The notes below the pieces were generated by a model. That model saw nothing but the letters and a program-made list of their open reading frames with translations. It was not told where the DNA came from and did not search any database. The position numbers were made by a program, and so were the translations under genes. A stretch of DNA of 64,000 nucleotides, taken from assembly GCA_029215795.1 (NCBI GenBank), contig JARDYH010000003.1, positions 32,179,001 to 32,243,000 of the forward strand, given 5' to 3'. This stretch comes from Anniella stebbinsi. Its lineage: Eukaryota; Chordata; Lepidosauria; Squamata; Anniellidae. Of the stretch, positions 54,581-64,000 are shown one piece after another (within the stretch, counting starts at the first letter, position 1; each line of letters opens with the position of its first letter).

Positions 54581-55504
54581 TAAAAACAGTGCTTCATTAC
54601 CATTCGCAAAGGGTGAGGAAGGGCTCCTCCCTTGCTTAAGAGTTTATAAAAGCCAGCAACATGATCAATAATTTATACACATGGATAGTAATACAAAAAA
54701 AAAAAGGAAGAAAAGCTAAAGATCTAACTACTCCGACCTTCACAATTCCAGCTACTTGATAATAATAAGAGTAACCCAATGAATACTGTATGGTTTGAAA
54801 GCTACTGTACAATATGATACTTAAACAGGGGGAGGGGAGGGGGAGGGATGTTAGAGACTGCCACAAAGTCCTGGGATGCAGATACTACTTTCCCAGAGTC
54901 AACAGGGACACTGGACTCTGGTCAAGCAGCTTAGGCATCGCAGGAAATGATCCAGAGGAGAGGTGAGTATCTAACTACAATGTATCCTATGTCCCAAGGG
55001 AACCTGGCAAGGGAGAGGTGCAGGAGATACTGCATGAAGAGGCAAGTCAGCCTGGGACATTTTAGGCCTTGTACTGACCAACACCAAGTGTTACTCATTC
55101 CTCCTGGGCAGTCGGTAAACTCTCAATCAACTTGGTACTGCCCTACACTCATGCCTTACATTTGCCATTGGGCCAGGGGTTTTGCCCCAGCTATTTACAA
55201 AAAAATAATTAAAAACCCAAATTAAATCTCCAGAAGAATTACTTAAATCACTTATTAGACTTCAGGCAAAGTGAGCTGCCAAAACTGTTTACACGTCACT
55301 ATTTTGAATACATTGGCTAGATTCCTTGAGAGTTGCTTCTCAAAGCAGCAATAAATGCATTTCAATGTTCAAGCCCTGAAAGAGAGAAAAATGAAGAGGC
55401 TTCCAATTTTCTCCTTTAAAAAAAAAAAAAAAAAATCAACCGTTAACTAAGTGCCGTAATGCAGATTTCTCGCCAAATGAATTCTCCAGTGGACGGCTTT
55501 GGCC

Positions 55505-55524
55505 GGGGGGGGGGGGGGGGGGGG
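55505..55524. repeat. Poly-G run in RBFOX2 3' UTR
   Basis: About 20 G residues on the plus strand, which is poly-C in the mRNA. It could bind poly(rC)-binding proteins. Its length is likely to vary or be misread in sequencing. Confidence 0.85.
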
Positions 55525-58279
55525 ATTGCCAGGAAAAATTGCAACTGCTCATGAGCAGCCTTTTTACTCAGTTTCCAGTCTTTGTCAACTGGCAGAGTTT
55601 AGGTTCAACTTATTTAGAAGTCCTCCCAAGTACTCTCTAGCTGGCCACTGCCTGGAAATATGAATCGGACAAAGTTACTGCAGAGGATTAGAACATTTCT
55701 GATGTGTGCTTTCTCCATGATTAGTTATGGTAGGTAGCCAGCTCTGAACGCTGACATCTTACTGGAGTTTGCTTCCCAGGGGAGGGGGCAGGAGCGATGC
55801 ACTCCAAGTCTTGAGTTTAACCATATGGGGGGGGGGCGGGGGAGAGAGAAGAAATCACCCACAAAATACATTGGAAAGACCAGTTTCACTCTGACTACCA
55901 GAAGACAGTTTGCCTCATTAACTGGAGGTTTAATGTCATTACACTGTAAATAAAAGCAACATCAAAAGAGAGGGTCCAAGGGGGCTGGACTGATCAGACA
56001 ATACACTTTACACTAGCTTTTCACCTTTTCTGCTAGGATTTTCATTTCCCCATTTTAAAACCAGTGCGAACTGCCAACACACTCTTAAACCCTCTCTGCT
56101 CCATCCCTGTGCTAAGGGTTAGCATGATGGAGGCTGATCAGCAACAGTTCCTTTCCCAGGTTGCCTGCAAATTCTTTCTTTAATTGTGGGACACAGCAAG
56201 GGACGCATCACCCAAACTTTGTTTCCATTCTTGAAAACCAAAGTGTCCCCACCACATCTACTAGACATCTATAACAGGAAGGGCTTGTAGGAGGATTTGC
56301 AAAGCCTTAACTTTGTATCCACATCTATTAAGATGTTTCAGCAGTTCTAGAATCATAAGGTAAATAGTATCTTGCTAAAAAGTTAATATACAACAAAATT
56401 GGTTCGTTGGACACTATTAGGCTTTGGAGAAATGGAGAGACGAGAATGAATTGTTAATAATAGTGTTCTTCACCACGGGTCTCACTGTGTTTCGCGACAG
56501 AGGGGTGCCCTGTTCTTCCATTTTACAGATAAGGAAACGGGCAAGGGAAGTGCCTTCACTAAGGTCACCATGCAGGGCTGGCAATGTAGCTGTGATGAGA
56601 GCTAGGGTGGCTCGGTCTCAGACCAGAAGCACTGAGTGGCACTCAGCTTCCTTAACTGGTATTTGGAGCATTCCATATTTCAGATGTAGAGGCAGCTGAC
56701 CCATGAACTGTGGTAGAGCTGTGCAAACGGCATCTTTTTCTGTGATGCCAACAGAAGGCTCCTTTGAAATGGCTGGTGGCTCAGTCCAGAGGTGTTTGCT
56801 GTGTCTCATTCCCCAGGCAGGAGTCGGAGTCCGAGCCCCACCCACCCATTTGCCTTGTGATGAAAATGGGCTTCTGGTGAACATGACACTAGAAAAAAAA
56901 TTATATAAACCAGAAGTTCCTTCCTTCTTCATTTCCTTGATTTTGTGAAAGCCCCGACACCCCTACTCCCCTCACCCCTTTTTCAAGCTATCTAAAATAT
57001 TTATATACAAAAACAACAGAAATTGTCATAACAGCAACAAACCAAACTTTGGCTTGAAAAACAAGACAGTAAAAACAAAACAAAAAAGTGGCCAACAGGC
57101 TGGCAGTTTGGTGTTGCCTTGTTCCAGAGAATCAACATTGTTCAGAGTCTCTAGCTTAATGAAGAACTCCCCTGCCCTTCTTGCTCCAGGCATTCTCTCC
57201 AGCATCCTCGGCGCTCTCTGCCGAGCACTAAAGGGCACGATGGGAGTGGGAGCAAAGATGCGAGCGGCGTGCAGCTGGGTTGGCGTGCCTCCTCAAAAGC
57301 CCTGTTCACTGAAGTTTCAGGATGTCTATGTTCCTATGCTGACATCACTGGTAGAGTTGAGAAGGATTCGGCTACAAGTCCACCTCCTAGCTGCCCTTTC
57401 AGGGTGAAAGGTCACCCAGTACCAATTCAGGCAGGCCAAGGAGCCCAAGGGAATTGTGCTTCTCTAACATGTAGGGTTTTAAAGGTAATGCTGCAGAGAA
57501 TCTGCAAGGGGTGCCGACAGAATCATGAAAGCTGAGAGGGCAAAGCAGGATCTCTTCTGCCCCTTTGGTTTCCAAAATTAGCGGCAAGATATTTGAGAGC
57601 AGTGGCTTGCTCATTGTCACACACATGCTGCTATAGCAACTTACAAGACACCCACTGCATAAAATAAAGGGCATTCCATGTATGATTTTGAAAAATGTAA
57701 AGGAGCAATCTCTGGGCTCAGAGTCTTTCTGAAGCTCCTCTCAGCTCACAACTTGCAGCACGCACCCAAACTGAGCAGTCTGGATACAGATTTCTCTCTG
57801 AAGAGGTGACAACCCACTGAGGGCCCTGTGTTGCGTATCAAAGCGGAAGCTTCCTCTGTTCTTAAATTGTGTTTCTGAAATATGTTTTTGCCTGCCCCCA
57901 GATGCCAAAGCTATACAAGGATGACTTCAAGGATAGTGTTATGACACAAACAGTCCTCCTCACCACCTTCACCACTTTTCTGGGATCATGATCCAAGACC
58001 CATTTCTCTCTTTTCATGCAATTTTTTCAGTGGCATACTTGCAGCAAGGCTAACTGTCTCAGCGTGAAAAGAAGAGGGTCTTGGACACTGGGATATCTGC
58101 GTAGCTCAGAGTGGCACTGGTGCAAGCTTTCCCCCATCAATATTCTTCTCTAACTCCAGGATGTGTACAACTCTGCCATCAGACTCCTTATTACTGAAGA
58201 CAAAACTCTCTCCACCATGGCTTTAGGTTCGGTAGTCAATGTCCCACATCTGCTACTTCTCCAGCAAAGAAGAGAGAGG

Positions 58280-58280
<1 letters not shown>

Positions 58281-58312
<32 letters not shown>
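58281..58312. repeat. (GA)n microsatellite
   Basis: About 16 GA units in the inferred RBFOX2 3' UTR, read as (CU)n in the mRNA, a possible PTBP1-binding tract. Confidence 0.92.
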
Positions 58313-58315
<3 letters not shown>

Positions 58316-59071
58316 AGAGAGGAAGACCATAGCAAGTGGAAGAAACTAAGAAGTAGAGCCTTGGTAGTGGACAACAATCACTAAAGTTAGGTGCATGTAT
58401 AGAAGCAATAAGATCACATATTCATTTCAAGTCTTGTCCCCTAAAACCATTAACAGACGAAGTCTTTGGGCAGCTTTGAGGAGTCTTGTCTTGAAAACTG
58501 TAAAATCTTGACGCTTCTGGAACTCTCCTGAGCCCATGTGTGCCAGATGGCGATAAAATGGGGGACATTTGTGTTTCCAACCAGCATGCAGTTTCCAGCT
58601 GCAGCCATTCAGCACTGCCCTCCACAGATAGAGGGACTGTTCTTCATGGATTGCAGGCCTCAGGCTCCAGACCCAGGTAAAACAAATATCTGCATGTTCC
58701 TGATTTAGTTCCATGATATTGGTTCCTAATGGTGCTTCTTAGCACTATTCATCTCTTTTGTGATTGATAGGATAAGCTACGCATATACAGACATGGAAAT
58801 GCATTTTGTTTACCACAGTTAAAAAAAAAACAACCCAAAAGAAAAAAAGCCAAAAATGCACAATCTTTGGAACAAAAGAATTAAAGGCAGAAATTTAAAG
58901 GAAAAATACATATTCAAAGAACATAGTGAGGTATAAAAAAGTATTTCTCTTGTTTTTTTTCTTTTGTTTTCCTCTTCTTCTTGCTATAGAGTTCCTCTAC
59001 TAGTAAATATTGCAATAGCCAGGCCTCATGAACTGGGGGGGCTGTCCCACTTGCAGGGGGCTCATATCACT

Positions 59072-59116
59072 TCAGTAAGGGGCGAATCGGCTGTAGCCAC
59101 CTCGATATAAACTTGC
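59072..59116 (-). CDS. RBFOX2: RBFOX2 terminal coding exon
   Basis: After the acceptor CTTCTGCAG (59117 on the minus strand) the frame reads ASLYRGGYSRFAPY and stops with TGA at 59072-59074. This is the C-terminal end of RBFOX2, an RNA-binding splicing regulator that recognises UGCAUG; the C-terminal region holds activation and nuclear-localisation functions. It enters in phase 0 from the exon ending at 60258. Identity as RBFOX2 rather than RBFOX1 or RBFOX3 rests on this tail, the Ala-rich upstream exon and the neighbourhood with APOL and MB. Confidence 0.95.
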   Translation of the reverse strand, partial: ASLYRGGYSRFAPY

Positions 59117-60257
59117 CTGCAGAAGGTTAATGGAGAGAAGAGAGCCACAGTTAGAGGCCTTGTGACACCTTCAAGGCCTTTCCCCCTCAAAACCCAAGGC
59201 AATTAAAAGCAGCTAAAGGAACTTCTGCCTCCTGAGCCAGTGTTTCCCCAGGCACCAACTGGCATTCAAGCACAGGTCTTGGACTGCTTAATCCCACATA
59301 TGCTTTCTACATCAAGGATACTTACTCTCTGTCCTGGACAATCTGTGACAACAATTGACTGTGCTTCCCTCACCTAGAGTTCCTCTTTATCTCTGTTCTG
59401 CACTCTACTGGCTTCTCTGTTTCCTAGCTTGTTCCTTTGAACTAAACACCATTGACTGAGCCGCTGGAGCCAGCCTAAGGAACTACGTATAGATGAGTTA
59501 AAGCCAAACCAGAAGTTGCTTTCAAGTTATGGAAAAGCATCTGCAGGCAGATGGCTCCTTGTAAAAAGCCTGGGAATGTTTGGAAGCAGAATGAAAGGTA
59601 GTTGGGATGCTACAGCTCAGCTTCAATGGGGTGGGGTGGGGAATCCCTATGGGAATAATGATCTATAACCCCTCCAGATCAAGGAGACTCAATAAATCAA
59701 TGTCCAGTTTAAAAAACAAGACTTGCCTTTATTAGTTGAATATGTGATCATTCATAAAAACAGTACCATAGCACTTTATACAAACAAGACAATAAATCAG
59801 CTCCTTTGGTTCAGGAATGCCAACAGACATTACACATATATACAGGAATAGTATATTAAGGCCATGACTGTATTAGAGACCTGGTGTAGGAATGCCGATG
59901 TAGCAGCAGTGGTAGTAGGCATTATTTTGGGTTTGGGTGGTAGGCATTATTTTCTCACACACATCTTACCTTTCTATTTTTTACCATACCTCAGTTAGCA
60001 CATGCACAAGGTAGAATGTGATCCTTCCTCTTCTGCTACAGCAGTTAACAGATAGGTTTTATGCTTCGCTAACAGCAGACTCCTATGCACATGTACTTGG
60101 GAGTAAGTGCCATTAAAATTGATGGGGCTTACTTCTGAGTAAACAAACTTAGGATTGCCCTGTTACTTCACAACACAAGGAGCTATCGGGAGGCAATTGG
60201 CAAAGGTTTCTTGACAAAAATGCAAAAACGTGAAGGAGGGAGAGAGGTCATACTCAC
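59117..60257 (-). other. RBFOX2: RBFOX2 last intron
   Basis: A 1.1-kb GT-AG intron. It contains TGCATG on the gene's strand at 60001-60006, about 250 bases downstream of the 60258-60330 exon. That is the usual position for RBFOX-dependent exon inclusion and suggests autoregulation. No transposon is evident. Confidence 0.7.
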
Positions 60258-60330
60258 CACAGCGCCAACTCCATAGCTAGCAGCAGGGGCAAGGGCGTGG
60301 TAAGGATCTGCTGTGTACACCCTGCCATAA
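60258..60330 (-). CDS. RBFOX2: RBFOX2 penultimate coding exon
   Basis: This 73-base exon reads YGRVYTADPYHALAPAASYG then VGAV. It is bounded by CTTTCCTCAG and GTGAGT, entering in phase 2 and leaving in phase 0. It matches the C-terminal domain of vertebrate RBFOX2 as I know it almost residue for residue. The exon length is not a multiple of three, so skipping it would change the C-terminus; such C-terminal isoforms exist in the RBFOX family. Confidence 0.96.
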
Positions 60331-62139
60331 CTGAGGAAAGGGGGATGGGGCGAGGGAGAAAGAAAAAAAGTTACTTTACAGAAAGGCTCATAAGGCATCT
60401 TTGTCACCAGAGGAAAGGGAAGAGTTGTGAACCCAACCCCAGCATGTCTTCTCCATATCTAAAGGAGTAAGTTATTTCAACAAGGATTTTGGGGGTTGAT
60501 ATGCAGGGGTGCCAACCCCAAATCCTCAAAAATAATGAACACTGAAATGATTAAATTAAATAAAAGCTTTATGTTAAAGAAAGCTCATTCTGGATCTATT
60601 TATTTATTTGCCCACTGCAAGCACATTTTGAGATCTGCCTTTTGTTCTATAAAAGTCTCATCATGAGAGGCTCAAGGCTTTAAACTTCAAGGAACCTCTA
60701 ACCCTGCCAGACTTCAATTAAAATTGTGACAACTGTAACTGATCATGCCATAGGCAGGTGTGAGGAATGAGCTTTGAAAGGAGTACGGCAGAGACTGTGC
60801 TAGTCCAGGAGCCATTCCAGCACTGAGAGTCCGCAGTGGTGCAAGAGAGGAAGAGGAACCCCACTGGTGTTAGGGCAGGTGCCACTGTACTGTCAAACAG
60901 AACAGCGTGAGAGGTGCTTGAAGTAAAAAGTGTAGACCAAGAGTGAAAGCTACACGAATTGGACATCCATGCAAATGCTTTGTTACTTTGCAAGCCAGTC
61001 TCAACTATGACAATTGCTCTGGCACATAGAGCTTATTATCAAAGGATCTTTAAGGATGCAGTGATGGTCACCAACTTGGATGGTTTAAAAGATTAGGCAA
61101 ACTCAAGGAAGATAAGGCTATCAATGGTTGTTAGTCAGCATGGTTAAGTATTACCTCGAATATCAGAGGCAGTCTGCTGCTGAATACAAGTCGCTGGGGA
61201 ATATGAGCAGGAGGGGTGCTTCTGCACTCATGTCCTGCTTGTGGGCTACCCATTGATGCATCTGGTTAGCCACTGTGGGAACAGAATGCTGGACTAGATA
61301 GGTCTTTGGCCTGATCAAGTACAGCTTTCCTTATGTTTAACTTTGTGGCAACTGTAACCATTCAACTGGAGAAATAGGGGCACACTAAAAATATTCCTCA
61401 GAAGACTTTAATCCAACCCTACTACATGGGTCATGAGCTTGCCAATTGCTAATGAAGCCACAAAAGTGGCTGTCCTCTCCTCTCTGCTGCCTCACATGCC
61501 GACTCAAGATCATTCTGGAATTGAGAATGGGTAGGGTGGAGTGAAAGCCCCACCTCAGATAGTACACTGAAGAATAATTTGAGAGGTGAGAAATTTTAGT
61601 CTGGTGGATACTTAGAGAAAGGGAGAGCTGACTTTTGCTCCTTACCAGTGGCCAAATTAGGAGGGCCAGGTCACACCACTGTACCTTCACAGTGACCGCT
61701 AGTAGTCAGCACTGCAGGCTGAACCTCCACATTACTTTCAGGCCAGTCAAAAATATGGCTAAGGCTGGGCCTGTTTAGTGCTCTCCTTCACAAATCCCAT
61801 TATTTCTAAAATGGTTCCCACAGTAAAGGCAATTCTAATGTATATAAACTAACATGCTACCCTATCCCAGCTCTAATAGGCAACAAGCCTAAGGGCCAGT
61901 GCCTTGCCCAGCGACAAAGAGCAGAACTGGCAATGTTACTCCAGTCATATGATTGCAAATGATGCAGAACCATATGCTTATGATCATTACACTGCTAGCG
62001 ATAAGGCCCAGTTGGAAACGATGCTTCAGAGGTTTGCATCCATGGTGGGAGTTTCGGGGAACATGGTCAATGGAATGTCAAAATGGAATGGTGCTCTTTT
62101 GATACTCAGATACACCAGAACCGCCCTTTCCTTACATAC
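60331..62139 (-). other. RBFOX2: RBFOX2 intron
   Basis: A 1.8-kb intron. It holds a small palindromic repeat near 60070-60160 (partly in the next intron) and a LINE-like repeat at about 61150-61345. A TGCATG on the gene's strand is at 60968-60973. No exon is recognised inside. Confidence 0.65.
61150..61345 (+). mobile_element. LINE 3' region (CR1/L3-like)
   Basis: 'tgctgctgaatacaagtcgctgggga', 'cctgcttgtgggctaccc', 'gcatctggttagccactgtgg' and 'atgctggactagataggtct' form the plus-orientation terminus whose reverse complement is at 30105-30500. Confidence 0.7.
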
Positions 62140-62228
62140 CCATCGCTGTAAGCCGCTGCAGCAGCTGCAGCAGCAGTGGCTGCTGTTGCGGTAGCAGGCT
62201 GCGCATATCTGTAGGCTGCATATCCACC
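62140..62228 (-). CDS. RBFOX2: RBFOX2 exon with Tyr/Ala-rich tract
   Basis: The 89-base exon begins after CCGCAG and ends AGCGATGG followed by GTATGT. It encodes GGYAAYRYAQPATATATAAA and then further Ala residues to AYSDG. The Ala-rich tract is typical of RBFOX2, and the length of such tracts can vary. Phase 0 in and phase 2 out fit the next exon. The RNA-recognition motif lies upstream, to the right of the window. Confidence 0.95.
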
Positions 62229-64000
62229 CTGCGGGAAAGAAGAGAACTGACTTTATAGGTACCTGCCCCCTCACACAAAGTGGAGTCATACACACACAAC
62301 ACAGAGAAAGGAAATGTTTCAAACTGCATCGACTCCCATGTCACGATACATCACAAAAGCCTTCCCCAACCCATTTATATTTTGACACCCCCTGCCCAAG
62401 AGGGGGAGGGGAAATCCTATATCACACAAGTCTCTAATAAGAAATTCAGATGGATAACTTCTGTTATGGCAGCCTCTGTAAGATTAATGAATCAGCAAGA
62501 AATGTACATATGCTGATATCCACCAAAACACCCTGATAATAAGCACTGAAAGAGCTTTCTTTGGGAGAGAACAAGTGTCTCACAGCATTATTATTACATA
62601 ATACCACCTGCCTGGAGCCAGACAAACACATACAGGCACACTCAGAAGGGCTGTCTCTAGTAGCTGTCTCTTAAATTGAACGGATGTTTCTGAGGCCCAG
62701 AATTCATAATTATGTACACCACCCTGAAATCCTTTTTGGGATGAAGGTAGAAGGTAAGGTTAATTCCCCCCTCCCAAAAAAAATAAATGATTTTTTTAAA
62801 AAAAAATGCACGTGTGCAAATTGAGGGCAAGAATTCCATACATGGAAGGCATGTGGAAATGAAATCTCAACAGCAGATTGTCAAAATCAAGCCCTGTATG
62901 TCACCACATAACTAAACTGTCATCTTGATGGGCTTCCCTCTGATCTTCTGTTCCTCCCAGTCCTTCAGTCAATTGAGAATGCCTTTAGGAGGGGAAATCT
63001 AGTTTCTCATCATTATGCTGAAGTCTTCCCTTCCCCTAAGCGTTTGTAATGGCTCCCTCTTGGTTTTTGGCAACAATAGGTTATAGGCCCCGCCCCCAGC
63101 TCCCTTTAGCCTTTAAGAATCTTCACTTAGCTATTTTCCCCTTGTTTCCCATTTACTCCAATACCTGAAGCATCATCATCCTCTACCAGTGAAAGCTAGT
63201 CCACACTACCCTCCATGAAATTCCACAACTTCTATAAAAACTTTCCTGGACTACCACTACCTCACCTCTTCTCTGTATCGCCTGTTACCCCGTTTAACCC
63301 ACTGTTACCCCATTTAAACATTTTTTATCCAACTTTGTCTCCCCACTTTCTCTCTTACATGCAACCTCCTTTGATCCATCTTTCTCAGACTGATGTCCTC
63401 TGAACACAAACGTCTTCATTGTCGTACAACAGCCTTTCCTAACCTGGTTGTGTTGGTTGGGGATGATAGGAGTCGCAGTCCAACACATTGGCTGTTGGCC
63501 CTGTTATTGCTAGCAAACATTGCTACAGATTAGGTACTTATTACGTAATTAAGAAAAATGATCATGTTCTCCTACTGCATAGCTCAGCTGGATGGTGGGA
63601 GATATGGAACCATCTTGCTTTGGGAATAAAAATTAACTTTTTAAAGCACTAAAATGTGATGAGCAGCTAGTGCAATCATCATGAAAAGGTATCGTAGCTT
63701 CTTCCTACTGTAATTTCAATGGACTAATGATATACTTAAGAAAACTTATGTGAAAAGTAACACAGTTTTAATATCATGGTTATCCCATGGAATGGAAAGA
63801 CCTTTCTCTTTTCCGAAAGACCCACTTCAGAACTCACCCAAATAGTTTATACAGATTAGAAGGTATGGTAGCAAATCCTGAGAATCCTGAAAATATGTTA
63901 ATTAAGGCTGAGTTTAAAAACAAACAAACCCTATATATAGAACAGGAACATAGTATTAGGCCAGCAAGCCACAACAAGATACAAAACTAGTAAAACAATC
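62229..64000 (-). other. RBFOX2: RBFOX2 intron (partial)
   Basis: This is intron sequence up to the window edge. I searched for the preceding exon (the 'VVYQDGFYGA' region) and for the mutually exclusive muscle exon and saw neither. A short hAT-like MITE fragment lies near 63430-63490 ('ttcctaacctggttg', 'gtcgcagtccaacacatt'). The rest is anonymous. Confidence 0.65.

Larger units (their letters stand above)
54555..59071 (-). other. RBFOX2: RBFOX2 3' UTR (inferred)
   Basis: After the RBFOX2 stop at 59072 the minus strand runs about 4.5 kb through sequence without recognisable transposons, unlike its surroundings, to an AATAAA at 54575-54580. Long 3' UTRs of this size are known for RBFOX2 in mammals. 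Within it are a poly-C on the mRNA strand (55505-55524), a (CT)n tract (58281-58312 as GA on the plus strand) and a TGCATG on the mRNA strand near 58584. The short ORFs here are chance. The exact end and any shorter alternatives are not known. Confidence 0.6.

Overview
This is a vertebrate nuclear window, most likely from a squamate reptile (lizard). The first myoglobin exon is very close to monitor-lizard myoglobin as I remember it. The repeats are of reptile type: L2-like and CR1 LINE remnants, a Gypsy-type solo LTR, and a large load of palindromic non-autonomous hAT-like DNA transposons, many with clear 8-bp target-site duplications. All genes are split by GT-AG introns, so most long open frames here are not genes.

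The gene order is MB (minus) - three APOL genes (plus) - RBFOX2 (minus). It matches the human chromosome 22 order MB - APOL6 - APOL5 - RBFOX2, so the three APOL genes sit in the APOL6/APOL5 position. Only the first coding exon of MB is present (1903-1997); the rest lies left of the window. RBFOX2 enters from the right with its last three coding exons (62140-62228, 60258-60330, 59072-59116). A 3' UTR of about 4.5 kb follows, to an AATAAA near 54575.

APOL gene A has coding exons 11501-11522, 14040-14178 and 21729-22611 (347 aa). Gene B has 27988-28004, 29887-30042 and 32003-32906 (358 aa). Gene C has 38141-38300 and 39513-40375 (340 aa). All three are intact across their splice junctions. A and B share exon layout, a 5' UTR exon, part of intron 1 and a short acidic N-terminal exon, and look like a tandem duplication. 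Gene C instead has a CpG-rich, GC-box promoter and a first exon encoding a hydrophobic membrane segment, joined in a different splice phase. Each of the three has an interferon-type (ISRE/IRF) motif just upstream, which suggests a cluster tuned to immune signalling.

The rest is repeats. The 7.5-kb second intron of gene A holds three palindromic 320-bp MITEs, a polypyrimidine minisatellite and two large hAT-like elements. One of these is interrupted by a 780-bp solo LTR. Several of the large elements are built from repeated compound hairpins (a CTACTGAGAACTAGGC-type stem around a GATGACGTCATC-like centre), bordered again and again by splice-donor-like GGTAAG. Between gene C and RBFOX2 lie further MITEs, including one inserted into the end of another, and much sequence in which I see nothing recognisable.
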